Notes: generated from the sequence alone by a model not told the origin. Positions 8,717 to 18,612 are shown, counted from the stretch's first letter. The stretch: 64,000 nt of DNA from VBDM01 sp049802235 (GCA_049802235.1 JBARMB010000105.1:20430-84429); one strand, 5' to 3'. Program-made: numbers and translations.

Positions 8717-9937
8717 ATGAAGTCGAAGACGGGGCACGAGACGCTGCACGCGTACTATCGCGAGCAGGCTGTGTTGCCCACTCACGGCGGGTTCCGCTCC
8801 CCGGCCGAGCTGCAGGCGTACGAAAAGCAGCGCCGCTGGTTGTTCACCGACAAGCTGTACCTGCCACCGCGCGTGTTCGACGGCGCGAAGCTGCTTGAAT
8901 ACGGCCCCGATTCGGGCGAGAACGCCCTGGTGTTCGCGACGTGGGGCGCGCGTTGCACGCTGGTCGAGCCCAATCCCAAGGCGCATCCGGCGATCAAGGA
9001 CTACTTCGAACGCTTCCGGCTGTCCGGCCGGCTCGCGGGCCTCGAGCAGGCGGACATCGCCGGCTATGCGCAGCGCAAGGGCGCGCTGGAGAAATTCGAC
9101 ATCATCGATGCCGAGGGATTCATCTACACGGTCAAGCCCGACGCGCTGTGGATGGACCTGTTCGCGCGCCAGCTCGAAAGCGGCGGCCTCGCCGTCATTT
9201 TCTACTACGAGAAGTTCGGCAGCTTTCTCGAGCTGCTGCCGAAAGTCATCCAGGCGCAGTACCGCCGGCTGACCGGCGCCCCTTCACTCGATGCGGCGCA
9301 GGCGCTGTTCGCCGCCAAATGGGCCTCGATCCCGCACAAGCGGCCGATGCAATCCTGGGTGATGGACGTTCTGGAAAATCCCTTTGTGCGATTGCGCTAT
9401 TTCTACGAGCCGCAGGACCTGTGCCGCAAGATGCAGGAGAAGGGCTTCACCCTCTACTCGTCGTGGCCGTCGTACAAGGACGGGCTGGACGTGCACTGGT
9501 TCAAGAAGACCTTGTCCGCCGAAGAGCGGCTGCGCTCGCAGGACGATTTCATCGCGCGCAGCCGCCTCAGTCACATGTTCGGGCGAAAATTGTTCCTGCT
9601 GCACATCGAGCCCGGCTGGGAGCAGGCACTGTCGGGATTGCTGGACGCCACGGACGCGCTGATCGACGGCTTCGACAAGGAGCTCGCCGAGCAGTGCGTG
9701 CGGTATCTCACCACGATCGAGGCAATCGTCGATTCCGGTGCGGTCATGGCCGATGCCGCGGACAAATCCGCCGTGTTCGCGACCTTGCGCAGCCTCCAGC
9801 GCATATTCGCGTTGCTGGCGGAGGGCCGCGCGAAGGAGCTGGCGGCGTACTGCAACGAAGACGCAGCGTTTCTCGGCGCCTGGGGCATGCCATCGCACTT
9901 CGCCGTGTTCCGATATGAGCCGGCGGAAAATACCTGA
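8717..9937 (+). CDS. unassigned protein with a degenerate SAM-methyltransferase-like N-terminal domain
   Basis: 406 aa. Residues about 55-80 resemble a SAM-binding strand-loop (LLEYGPDSGENALVFATWGARCTLVEPN), so a Rossmann-like methyltransferase core is likely. The rest, with many Trp/Tyr/Phe residues (MQSWVMDVLENPFVRLRYFYEP) and a helical C-terminal quarter, matches nothing I can name. ATG 8717 follows a GGGGGCG RBS. Flanked by sugar methyltransferases and a glycosyltransferase, it is probably a sugar-modifying or glycan-assembly enzyme. Confidence 0.55.
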   Translation: MKSKTGHETLHAYYREQAVLPTHGGFRSPAELQAYEKQRRWLFTDKLYLPPRVFDGAKLLEYGPDSGENALVFATWGARCTLVEPNPKAHPAIKDYFERFRLSGRLAGLEQADIAGYAQRKGALEKFDIIDAEGFIYTVKPDALWMDLFARQLESGGLAVIFYYEKFGSFLELLPKVIQAQYRRLTGAPSLDAAQALFAAKWASIPHKRPMQSWVMDVLENPFVRLRYFYEPQDLCRKMQEKGFTLYSSWPSYKDGLDVHWFKKTLSAEERLRSQDDFIARSRLSHMFGRKLFLLHIEPGWEQALSGLLDATDALIDGFDKELAEQCVRYLTTIEAIVDSGAVMADAADKSAVFATLRSLQRIFALLAEGRAKELAAYCNEDAAFLGAWGMPSHFAVFRYEPAENT

Positions 9938-9946
9938 AGGACGATA

Positions 9947-10627
9947 TTGCGCGCCCTCACCATCCTGATCCCGGCGCTCGACGAAGAGCAGAAAGTTGCG
10001 CCGACGGTCGAGGAAGTGCTTGCCGCCGGCCGGCGCCTGCTCGACCGGTTCGAGGTGATCGTGGTGGACGACGGCAGCCGCGACCGCACCGGGGAGATTG
10101 CCGACGCTCTGGCGAAATCGAATCCGGAGGTGCGGGTCATCCATAACCCGGAGCGGCGCGGGGTGGGCTGGGCTTTCTGGGAAGGGATCGCGCAGGCGAA
10201 ATTCGACCGCCTGACGGTCGTGCCCGGCGACCACGCCTACAACATCAGCGGCATCGAGCGCCTGTTCTCCGCGGTCGGATCCGCCGACCTCGTCATCAGC
10301 TACCGGACCAACCAGGCCGACACGCGCCAGCGCCGCCGCGTCATCCTCTCCACCCTGTATCAGCGCCTCGTGGGACTGATCTTCGGGTTCAGGCTGAAGG
10401 ACTTCCACAGCACCGTGGTCTATCCCGTGCCGCAGATCCGGGAAATGGGCATGCGCAGCGTGGGCTATACCTACCAGCTCGAGGTGCTGGTGAAGCTGCT
10501 CCGCCGCGGCATGTCCTACGTCGAGGTTCCCGTGACGCTCAATCCGTCGGGCAAAGGAACAAGCGCGGCGCTGCGGCCGAAGACTTTTTTCGACGTTCTG
10601 TGGGCGATCTGGCGGCTGATGCGCTAG
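9947..10627 (+). CDS. family 2 glycosyltransferase (polyprenyl-phosphate sugar synthase-like)
   Basis: 226 aa GT-A protein. The nucleotide-binding VVDDGSRDRTGE motif is near residues 40-51, and PGDHAYN is the position of the second acidic motif. No C-terminal membrane segments follow, as in dolichyl/polyprenyl-phosphate mannose-type synthases. The likely start is TTG 9947 with GAAGGA 6 bases upstream. It precedes five large membrane proteins, so a fitting role is making a lipid-phosphate sugar donor for extracytoplasmic transferases. Confidence 0.8.
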   Translation: MRALTILIPALDEEQKVAPTVEEVLAAGRRLLDRFEVIVVDDGSRDRTGEIADALAKSNPEVRVIHNPERRGVGWAFWEGIAQAKFDRLTVVPGDHAYNISGIERLFSAVGSADLVISYRTNQADTRQRRRVILSTLYQRLVGLIFGFRLKDFHSTVVYPVPQIREMGMRSVGYTYQLEVLVKLLRRGMSYVEVPVTLNPSGKGTSAALRPKTFFDVLWAIWRLMR

Positions 10628-10629
10628 CC

Positions 10630-13440
10630 GTGAACGAGGACATCCGCCGAACGGCCACACATCTTCGCGCCGCCTTGTATACGGCGCCGGCGCTGCTCGC
10701 GGCGCTGGTGCTGCCGGCCGAGCCGCCCTACGCGGAGATGCTTTTCAGCGGCGGCACACAGGTGCTCGTCACCAATGTGTGCGTTGCGGTGCTGTTCCCG
10801 TATTTCGGCGTGTTCATGCTGGCGCTGGGTACGCTGCTCCTGCCGGCGCCGCTGCGCGCCACAGGCGCGGGTCTCGCCGGGCTCGATGTCGAAGTGCTGC
10901 GCTTCTTCGGCGGCGCGGCGATCCTCGTCATTGCCGGATTCGCGCTTGGGCTCGCGAGCCTGTTGCGTCCGTGGGTGACCGTGCCGATTTTTTGCGCGGT
11001 GCTCTACCTCTACTTCCTTCGCAATCCGCGGCTCGCCGCGCGGCTTGGATCCTGGGTCGCCGCGCGGGACCTTCGATCCCCGTCGGGGATGCCGGGCGCA
11101 TCGCTGCGCTATTGCGGTATTTTCCTGCGCGCCGCGATCTGCGCGCTGGTGCTGTTCCTGCTGCTGACCAAGGGAATCCTGGTCAACCTGTACACCTCCG
11201 ACGTAATCCAGCTCTACTTCCCCTACCTCGCCGAAGTCCGCTACCGGCACGGCATCTGGCTCGATCCGGCGCATCCGGTGATCTCCGATTTCCTGATCGG
11301 CCGCGGCAACGGCGTTCATCTTTTCCTTGCGAGCTTCACCAACCAGTTTGTCATCCAGCTCGTCTCGCTCGTCTATCTGGTGGCGATCAGCCTCGTCGTG
11401 CACCGGATCATCTATCGGCTCATGCCGCCGGAAGGCGGCGCTGTGGACTGGTCCGCGGCCCGCGGCCTGTTGCCCGACTGCGCACTGCTCGTCGCGCTCA
11501 CTACGCCGGTTCTTTCCATCGAATTCGCCAAGTACCACATGCAGACCGGCGCTCTCCTCATGTTCCTGGGCTGGGGCGCGCTGCTGTTCCTGTTTACCGA
11601 TGCGAGCGAGGGAAAGTGGCTTTTCCGCATGCTGCTGCCGGTCGCGATCGTGATTCCGCTGACCCTGCCGCAGTACCAGGCGCTGGCGATGGTCATTCTC
11701 GCCGTCGCGGCGTTTGCGGTGGCTCTGTGCCGGGGCGTGGGTGCGGCCAAGTATCACTTGTGGCTGGCCGTCGCCGGTTCGATTGCAACGATCGGTTCAC
11801 TCGCATTCAACCAGCTCTACGTCGGCATCGGGGAGCTAAACCCGGCGTTCCTGTTTCTTCGCTATGCGGACCTCGATCGCTTGCAGAAATGGACCAGCGT
11901 CGAGCTCATCCAGTACGTGAGCTTCGCGCAGGACATCAGGCTGACGGTTCCCGCCCTGACACTCGGCACGGCTGCGATGCTGGCGAAGCAGATCGCCGCA
12001 CTGTTCGTGCCGGCCAACGCCATTCGGCATCTCGATCCGTACGGCTATCTGCTGATCGCCGCGCTATTCTTCGGCGTGGTTGCCCGGTTCCGTATTTACC
12101 GGCATCTGGCGGTCGTTGCGGCCGCGACGCTCGTGATGACGGCAATTCTGCTTTGGTGGGGGGGGAATGCGCCGGCCGGCGCACCGCTCCCGCGGGCCGC
12201 GCTCGCCTTGCCGCTGTTCAGCGGCTTCGTGCTGTCCGCGCTCGGTGTTCTGCTTCTGGACAACATCGGCGCTCGCTTGTCAGGCGCAGAGTCGGAGCAA
12301 TCCGGGCTGATCGCCGGTTCCCGCGCGGCCGCTTTCGTCGCCGCGCATTTCCTGCTCTATGCGTTCGGCTGGCTCGTGATGGCCTTGGTTCACCAAGGCA
12401 GCATCGCCAGAGTGATGGAGTTTCAGGCGGTCTACCATTCGATCGCGCTCTTTGTAGCGGTGGCCGTGGTGATCCGCTTGATCGTGCCGCGGCAGCCGGC
12501 GGCGAATGCGCGCGAGCGCCCCGGAGTTCCGTGGCGCATGGGTCTGCCGATCGCGGCAGCCGGCTTGACCGCGTGGGTGACCGTGCGCTTCGCTGTACCC
12601 GCCGCCTTTCCCTCCGGTGCGCGGCTGTGGATCGCATCGCTTGCGGTGTCGTTCGTGTTTGCGGTGCTGCTGCTGCGGCCGTCGCGCCGATTGTCCGAAA
12701 ATCCTACCGGAAACGACACGCAGGCTTTCACGGCGGCGGCCATGATTGCGATCGGCGCCGCGTCGCTGGCGGCGGCGAACCTGTACGAGATCGACGGCGG
12801 ATCGCCCATGAAGGGTGCCTGGAAAAGGGAAGGGGTCCTCGCGTCGGCGCAACGTGCGCTCGGCTATTTTGCCGGCAAGGAGGGATTGATCGACGCCAAC
12901 GGCGAGCTGGAGCACTACGGCGTGAAAGGGCAATGGGACTTCCGCCGCTGCATGGAGATCGACCGGCTCATTCCCGGAACAAACAAGGTACTTGCCCTCA
13001 ACGCAGTGTTTGCGGTCGTTCCGTGCCAGAATTCGCCGCTGACGGCACGCGGCAGGTTCCTGCATCACTACGAATCGGTCATCGCTCCGTATTACGGGGA
13101 GCTGCTGTTCGGCGCACAGGAGCGGGCCTATGCGGTGTACCACCGGCTCGGCGTCAATTTTTTCTACGTGGCGAAAGACGACATCTATTTCTGGGGTCCG
13201 GGCTTCAGCGACAGCTTCAATCCGGAAAATCTTACCCGGCATTTCGACATCTACCACGATGATCCCGGCTTCATGATCCTGACCTGGCGCGGAAACGGAA
13301 AGCGGCACGTGCCGGCCGATGTCGCCGCGGAGATCGAGCGCCTGCGCGCGCGCGCGCGCGCCGAGCCGGACATCAGCGAATACTGGCTCGGCGTGCTGCG
13401 CCTGAAGGCTTGGCTTGCCGGTGGAGCCGCGCTTCGATGA
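10630..13440 (+). CDS. large multi-spanning membrane protein, putative GT-C-like transferase (paralogue 1 of 3)
   Basis: 936 aa with well over ten hydrophobic segments. An N-terminal hydrophobic module (about residues 10-130) carries PAEPPYAEMLF and FGGAAILVIAG. A soluble loop starts at Asp191 (DVIQLYFPYLAE), runs through GIWLDPAHPV (208-217) and ends IGRGNGVHLFLASFTNQF (223-240). The core continues with membrane segments to about residue 720. The C-terminal part of roughly 200 residues holds FFYVAKDDIYFWGPGF (844-859) and ILTWRGNG. Both paralogues downstream share all these blocks. An acidic loop between membrane helices fits GT-C glycosyltransferases, but the match is structural analogy only. 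GTG 10630 leaves a 2-base gap after the GT2 gene; a GTG at 10600 is possible. Confidence 0.7.
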   Translation: MNEDIRRTATHLRAALYTAPALLAALVLPAEPPYAEMLFSGGTQVLVTNVCVAVLFPYFGVFMLALGTLLLPAPLRATGAGLAGLDVEVLRFFGGAAILVIAGFALGLASLLRPWVTVPIFCAVLYLYFLRNPRLAARLGSWVAARDLRSPSGMPGASLRYCGIFLRAAICALVLFLLLTKGILVNLYTSDVIQLYFPYLAEVRYRHGIWLDPAHPVISDFLIGRGNGVHLFLASFTNQFVIQLVSLVYLVAISLVVHRIIYRLMPPEGGAVDWSAARGLLPDCALLVALTTPVLSIEFAKYHMQTGALLMFLGWGALLFLFTDASEGKWLFRMLLPVAIVIPLTLPQYQALAMVILAVAAFAVALCRGVGAAKYHLWLAVAGSIATIGSLAFNQLYVGIGELNPAFLFLRYADLDRLQKWTSVELIQYVSFAQDIRLTVPALTLGTAAMLAKQIAALFVPANAIRHLDPYGYLLIAALFFGVVARFRIYRHLAVVAAATLVMTAILLWWGGNAPAGAPLPRAALALPLFSGFVLSALGVLLLDNIGARLSGAESEQSGLIAGSRAAAFVAAHFLLYAFGWLVMALVHQGSIARVMEFQAVYHSIALFVAVAVVIRLIVPRQPAANARERPGVPWRMGLPIAAAGLTAWVTVRFAVPAAFPSGARLWIASLAVSFVFAVLLLRPSRRLSENPTGNDTQAFTAAAMIAIGAASLAAANLYEIDGGSPMKGAWKREGVLASAQRALGYFAGKEGLIDANGELEHYGVKGQWDFRRCMEIDRLIPGTNKVLALNAVFAVVPCQNSPLTARGRFLHHYESVIAPYYGELLFGAQERAYAVYHRLGVNFFYVAKDDIYFWGPGFSDSFNPENLTRHFDIYHDDPGFMILTWRGNGKRHVPADVAAEIERLRARARAEPDISEYWLGVLRLKAWLAGGAALR

Positions 13441-13510
13441 GTGATCGCAAAACCCCGCGCGCCCGCGCGAGGCTGCTTCCGCTTCGGCGGTCGGTCGCGC
13501 GGAGGACGGC

Positions 13511-15982
13511 GTGATCGATCCGCGCACTTACCCGTTGCAGCGTCATCTTGCGGCCCTGCTTTGGATCGCGCCGGCGCTGGCGGCCGTCTGGGCAATGCCC
13601 GCCGAGGCGCCTTACGCGCACATGCTGTTTGACGGCGGCGACGAGGTATTCCTGCACAACCAGTGCATTCTGATCCTGATCCCGTATGTCGCCCTTTTCG
13701 TGCTCGCTCTGGGCGCGCTTCTGCTGCCCGATCCGCCGGACCACGCCGATTCCCGCCTGACGCCGCCCGATTTCACCGTGGTCCAGTTCTTCGGCGGCGC
13801 CGGCCTGCTGGCGATTCTCGGTGTCGCGCTCGGCGCGGCGAATCTGCTGTTCGCGTGGATCACGATCCCGATCTTCGCGATCGTGCTGTATCTCCACCTG
13901 TTGAAGTCACCGGCCCCACTGGGTCGTTTTTTTGCCTGGATCGGGGCGGCCGATCTGCGCCGAGACTGGAAAATGTTCCCCGTCGGTCTCCTGTGCCGAA
14001 TCTCGGTCTGCTTGCTGGTGCTGCTGATCATCGCCGAGAAGGCGATCGTCATCAACCTCAACCAGTACGACGCGGTACAGCTTTATTTCCCGTATGTGGC
14101 CGAAGTGCGTCGGTTGCATGGTATCTGGCTGGATCCCGCGCGCGCGATCATCTTCAGCTTTTTTGTCGGGCGCGGCCACGGCGCCCCCTTGTTTTTCGCC
14201 AGCTTCACCGATCAATTCTTCATCCAGGTCGTTTCGATCGTTTTCTTCATGGCCATTGCGTTGGTCGCCCGCCGCGTCGTGTCCGTGATTGTCCCGGGAA
14301 ATGCAGGCTCCGCTCCGTGGGCGGCGGCGCGCGCCGTCTTTCCCGACTGCGCGATGCTGTTTGCATTGAGTTCGCCGCTGTTGCAAGTCGACAGTGGAAA
14401 ATTCCACTTCGAGACCGGCGCGTTCCTGATGTTCCTGTCCTGGGCAAGCCTGCTTTTTGTGTTCGCCGATGACCGACAGGCAAAATGGTTGGGATGGATG
14501 CTGCTCCCGGCCGTGCTTGCCTTGCCGATCGCGATTCCCCAGACCCAGGCCGTGGTGACCCTGATCCTCGCCTTTGCCGCCGCGGTGAGCTACTGGACGG
14601 GAAAGAAGCAGTTCGTTCGGATCCCCGTTCTTCTGATTCTGGCGGGGTGCGTGGTGACGGCACTGTCGCTCCTCGTCAATCAACTCTACATCGGCCTCGC
14701 GGAGATCAATCCTTACCAGCTCTTTGTGAATTTCATGGACTTGGAGCGGTTCCGAAGATGGTCCAGTCCGGAGCTGCTCATATACGTGAGCAATGCCCAG
14801 GGATTTCAGTATCTGAACGATATTCCTACGTTGCTTGAAAGTTTCCTGGCCTCTTTCAGGAAGCTCGCCGAGGCTGGTCATATCGATATTCTCCGCGCGG
14901 AATTTTCCGTTACGACAGTCGCCGTCGTGATCCTCGCATTGCTGGCATCTCTGGCATTTGTCTTGCGCGGGCGCTCGCGGCGCGAGCGGGGCACCGGTTC
15001 CGCGCGCCTGCTGGATGAAAGCGTGGATGCGTTTGTCGTCGCGTTCTTTGCGATGTATATGCTGGCCTCGTTGCTGGTATCACTGAGCGGCCACGGCAGC
15101 CTGCAGCGCCTGATGTCCTACCTTGATGCCTACGCGGCGATTTTTTGCCTCACCGCCTTCGTGCTCTGCGGCGCAGCTCACGGCCGGCTGGTTCGAGGTA
15201 CTGGATTGGGTGCGGGCGGGGAAGCGGCACCGCTTCCGAGCGGCGGAGCGTGGGCGGCATTGAGCAGGATCGGGCCCCGCTGCGGAATCGCCGCAATCAG
15301 GGTCATTTGCTTGGCTACCTTGGTATTCACGACATTCAATGTACGCACCAAAGACGTGGGAGCGTATGAACGCGCGGACACCACAGCCAACGCGGTTCGC
15401 TATGTTATGGGGGCGAAGGATTTGATCAGTGTTAGTGACGGAGGGCCTTGGCCCCAACCCGCTGCGCGCCGGTACGGGTTTTGTGCAACGATAGGCAAAA
15501 TAATCCCGCCTGGAAAAAAGGTTCTACCGCTCAACTCGGGCTTTACCGTCGTGCCGGCATGTTCGAATTCGCCTTTGCTGCCGTGGGGAGAGGTGCAGGA
15601 TACACTGCACTATGCGTTTGCCCGGCAATTCGGGGAAGTGGTCCTCGGCGCGCCAGCGCATTCCTACGCTATCTTGCGGGCCCATGACGTTGATTACTTC
15701 CTGGTTGAAAAACCCAATGCGTATTTTTGGGGCCCGGGCGTTAGCGAGAATTTCAGCCCTGAGAACCTGGCGGCAAACTTTGACGTGTTTTATGAGGACG
15801 CTGACTTATATATCTTTACGTGGCGCGGCAAAGGGGTCAGGCCGGTAACGGGGAAAATCGCTGACGCGATACGTAAGCTCCACGAAGTGGAACGCAAGGC
15901 GGCGCCGCAATATTACGAGGGTCTGCGTGCATTGCGGGACAGCGTCGGGAACGCGGCGAACAGTCAAAAAACAGTTCGTTGA
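13511..15982 (+). CDS. large multi-spanning membrane protein, putative GT-C-like transferase (paralogue 2 of 3)
   Basis: 823 aa, the most divergent of the three tandem paralogues. The shared N-terminal module has PAEAPYAHMLF and QFFGGAGLLAI. The signature loop begins at Asp187 (DAVQLYFPYVAE) followed by GIWLDPARAI and VGRGHGAPLFFASFTDQF. The shared C-terminal domain keeps PLNSGFTVVPACSNSP, YFWGPGVSENFSPENL and FTWRGKG. GTG 13511 has GGAGGACG just upstream. The stop TGA shares bases with the next gene's ATG. The last third is less GC-rich than the first genes of the locus. Confidence 0.7.
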   Translation: MIDPRTYPLQRHLAALLWIAPALAAVWAMPAEAPYAHMLFDGGDEVFLHNQCILILIPYVALFVLALGALLLPDPPDHADSRLTPPDFTVVQFFGGAGLLAILGVALGAANLLFAWITIPIFAIVLYLHLLKSPAPLGRFFAWIGAADLRRDWKMFPVGLLCRISVCLLVLLIIAEKAIVINLNQYDAVQLYFPYVAEVRRLHGIWLDPARAIIFSFFVGRGHGAPLFFASFTDQFFIQVVSIVFFMAIALVARRVVSVIVPGNAGSAPWAAARAVFPDCAMLFALSSPLLQVDSGKFHFETGAFLMFLSWASLLFVFADDRQAKWLGWMLLPAVLALPIAIPQTQAVVTLILAFAAAVSYWTGKKQFVRIPVLLILAGCVVTALSLLVNQLYIGLAEINPYQLFVNFMDLERFRRWSSPELLIYVSNAQGFQYLNDIPTLLESFLASFRKLAEAGHIDILRAEFSVTTVAVVILALLASLAFVLRGRSRRERGTGSARLLDESVDAFVVAFFAMYMLASLLVSLSGHGSLQRLMSYLDAYAAIFCLTAFVLCGAAHGRLVRGTGLGAGGEAAPLPSGGAWAALSRIGPRCGIAAIRVICLATLVFTTFNVRTKDVGAYERADTTANAVRYVMGAKDLISVSDGGPWPQPAARRYGFCATIGKIIPPGKKVLPLNSGFTVVPACSNSPLLPWGEVQDTLHYAFARQFGEVVLGAPAHSYAILRAHDVDYFLVEKPNAYFWGPGVSENFSPENLAANFDVFYEDADLYIFTWRGKGVRPVTGKIADAIRKLHEVERKAAPQYYEGLRALRDSVGNAANSQKTVR

Positions 15983-18612
15983 TGAACAGCAATCACAACA
16001 ATAGCTTGACCGTTTCTGCAGCGAGCGGAGCGCGGCGGCACTGGATCGCGCTCGCGTTGACCGCGCCCGCGGCCGCCGCGGCGCTGGCGTTGCAGGCAGA
16101 GGTGCCCTTCCGCGCCATGCTGTTCGAGGGCGGTGCACGGGTATTTGTCGGCAACTTGAGCGAGGCGGTGCTGTTTCCCTACGTGGCCGTAATCATGCTG
16201 GCGCTGGGGACACTGTTCCTGCCGCGTCCGGTTCGCGCGGACGACAACCGCGTGGCCGAACTCGACGTTCAACTGGTCCGGTTTTTCTCCGGCGCCGCAC
16301 TGCTCGTGCTCCTGGGATTCGGCCTGGGCTTGGCACGCCTGCTCTATCCTTGGGTCACCATTCCGATATTCTGCGGCATCCTGTACGTCTATTTCTTGTG
16401 GAATCCTGATTTTGTCCGCCATGCAGTGGCTTGGATTTTCGCCCGAGATGAATCAATTGCCCATGCCGACGGGCGGGACCCCTTTGCCCAGGATGTCTCG
16501 GCGTTGCTGCGACTCGCGATGCTGTTGGTCGTGCTTTTCCTGCTTTTGGTGAAAGGCATCTTCCTTCAGCTTTTTATTTCGGACGATATCCAGCTGTATT
16601 ACCCGTATCTGGCAGAGATAAGGCTTCAGCACGGCATCTGGCTGGACCCAGCCCATCCCGTGTATTCGAGTTTCCTCATCGGCCGCGGCAACGGCGCCCA
16701 CCTGTTCTTCGCCAGCTTCACCAACCAGTTTTTCGGGCAGGTACTCTCGATTGTCTATCTGGTGGCCATCGCGCTGGTCATGCATCGCGCGGTGTCCCTG
16801 ATGGTGCCAGCCGATTCCGACTCGGCGCTGTGGCGCACCGCGCGGGAAATCCTGCCGGATTGCGCCATGCTGCTCGCCCTGGTCTCGCCGATTCTGTCGA
16901 TCGACGTGGCCAAGTATCACCTCCAGACGAGCGCCTTTGTCACATTCCTGAGCTGGAGCAGCCTGCTCTTCCTGTTGACCGGGCCGGCGCAGGCAAGGTG
17001 GCTGTTTCGCATGCTGCTGCCGGTGGCGATTGCCATTCCGATCATGTTGCCGCAGTACCAGGCGATGGCCACGGTTAGCCTCGCCATCGCGGCGATCGCA
17101 GTCCATCTCGTCCGCGGCAAGGCGGCTGCGCGGCATTGCCTGATTCTGCTCGGGGCGGGGCTGCTCGCCATGAGCGGTTCGCTTCTCTTCAACCAGTTTT
17201 ACATTGGCGTGGCGGAATTGAATCCGGCTTCGCTGTTCCTGAAGTTCGGCACTCCCGAACGGCTGCGGCAGTGGACCAGCCCGGAACTGTTTCAATACCT
17301 GAACCTGACACAGGACGTGAGCGGATTTTTCGCGCTCTGGTCCGGCAGATACGCTCCTTCAACGGCAAGGCTGGTGATCGTCGAGCTGCTGGACATCGTG
17401 TCCTTTACCTATTTTATTTTTTTTGCGATCAGGCGAATCGACGATGGTATCCGGTCGGGGGGTTTCCTCGACCGCATGCCGCCGCCGGTGAGTGTTTTCC
17501 TTGGAGCCTTCATCTTCAATTATCTGGTGTGGACGACAGTTTCAGGCGTGACCAACCATCCGAGCGCGGTCCGTCTGCTGCAATATGTGGGTGCCTACGC
17601 TCCCACGGTAAAAATTGCGGTGGCGATTTTCATCGCAGCTCTCCTGCTGCCCGGCAGCAAAGCGGCCACGGCGAGCGGCAACACGCCGACGCCCCGGAGC
17701 ACACTATCGCTGGTGCTGGTCAGCCTTGCGTGTTCGCTCGTCGCAGTACAAACCGTGATATTCGGGTTTGGCAATTCGTTCTTATACGGATACCGGATTT
17801 CCCTCGGCTTGGTGATATTGGCGATCGCCATGCCGGTGATCGCGCACCGGTTGCGGCCCTGGCAGGAATCACCGATCATCGCTTCACTGCTTGCGATGAT
17901 CTCAAGATTTCTGGCAAGCCGGGCAGGCTTGTCGATTCTTGTCCTCCTGTTTGCGGTGGCGACGCTGAAGGACGGACTCGGTGACCTTCGGGAATATGAG
18001 GCTTCCGTCAGCCAGTCATTGGGAAGTCCGCTCGGCATGGGTGCGGCGAGCTATTTTGCCGGGAAGGAAGGCCTGAGTGCATCGATTTCCAAGGGAGACT
18101 TTAATTTCAAGCGCTGCCTGGAGATCGGTGAAGCGGTTCCCGGGGATGCGAAGGTGCTGCCGCTCAATGCCAACTACAATATCGTTCCCTGCCAGAATTC
18201 ACCGCTGTTGCCGCGCAACAAGATCGTGCATCATTACGAATCGGTTCTAGCGCCTTATTTCGTTGACGTCGCATATGGTGGGGAAGAGCGCGCCGCCGAA
18301 ATAATGCGCAAGCTCGGAATTAATTTTTTCTACGTGCAGAAGAGCGATACCGATTTCTTCGGCCCCGGTTTCGGAGAGCTCTTCAGCTGGGACAACCTTG
18401 TGCGGCGCTTCGACGTCTATCGGGAAACCGGCGATTTCCTTATCCTGACCTGGCGGGGGCAGGGAACTGCGCCGGTGTCGCCGGAGACGGCCAGCGCTAT
18501 TGAGTGGCTGAGGGAAGAAGGCTGTGATCATCCCCCTCATGATCCATTGATCGACAATTGCGCCGCGTACTACAAACTCAAGAAGCGGCTGGGACAACAG
18601 GGAGTGAAATGA
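15982..18612 (+). CDS. large multi-spanning membrane protein, putative GT-C-like transferase (paralogue 3 of 3)
   Basis: 876 aa. Same blocks as paralogue 1: QAEVPFRAMLF at the N-terminus, a signature loop from Asp201 (DDIQLYYPYLAE, then GIWLDPAHPV and IGRGNGAHLFFASFTNQF), and a C-terminal domain with YFAGKEGL, NIVPCQNSP, HHYESVLAPY, FFYVQKSDTDFFGPGF and ILTWRGQG. Paralogues 1 and 3 are visibly closer to each other than to 2. The start is ATG 15982, one base overlapping the previous stop. It likely acts on the periplasmic side of the membrane; the substrate is unknown. Confidence 0.7.
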   Translation: MNSNHNNSLTVSAASGARRHWIALALTAPAAAAALALQAEVPFRAMLFEGGARVFVGNLSEAVLFPYVAVIMLALGTLFLPRPVRADDNRVAELDVQLVRFFSGAALLVLLGFGLGLARLLYPWVTIPIFCGILYVYFLWNPDFVRHAVAWIFARDESIAHADGRDPFAQDVSALLRLAMLLVVLFLLLVKGIFLQLFISDDIQLYYPYLAEIRLQHGIWLDPAHPVYSSFLIGRGNGAHLFFASFTNQFFGQVLSIVYLVAIALVMHRAVSLMVPADSDSALWRTAREILPDCAMLLALVSPILSIDVAKYHLQTSAFVTFLSWSSLLFLLTGPAQARWLFRMLLPVAIAIPIMLPQYQAMATVSLAIAAIAVHLVRGKAAARHCLILLGAGLLAMSGSLLFNQFYIGVAELNPASLFLKFGTPERLRQWTSPELFQYLNLTQDVSGFFALWSGRYAPSTARLVIVELLDIVSFTYFIFFAIRRIDDGIRSGGFLDRMPPPVSVFLGAFIFNYLVWTTVSGVTNHPSAVRLLQYVGAYAPTVKIAVAIFIAALLLPGSKAATASGNTPTPRSTLSLVLVSLACSLVAVQTVIFGFGNSFLYGYRISLGLVILAIAMPVIAHRLRPWQESPIIASLLAMISRFLASRAGLSILVLLFAVATLKDGLGDLREYEASVSQSLGSPLGMGAASYFAGKEGLSASISKGDFNFKRCLEIGEAVPGDAKVLPLNANYNIVPCQNSPLLPRNKIVHHYESVLAPYFVDVAYGGEERAAEIMRKLGINFFYVQKSDTDFFGPGFGELFSWDNLVRRFDVYRETGDFLILTWRGQGTAPVSPETASAIEWLREEGCDHPPHDPLIDNCAAYYKLKKRLGQQGVK

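Noticed and set aside
10779..13262. 827-codon open frame in the +1 frame of the first paralogue
   Set aside because: The product is arginine-rich and low in hydrophobic segments and shares nothing with known proteins. The paralogue frame has conserved blocks in three tandem copies.
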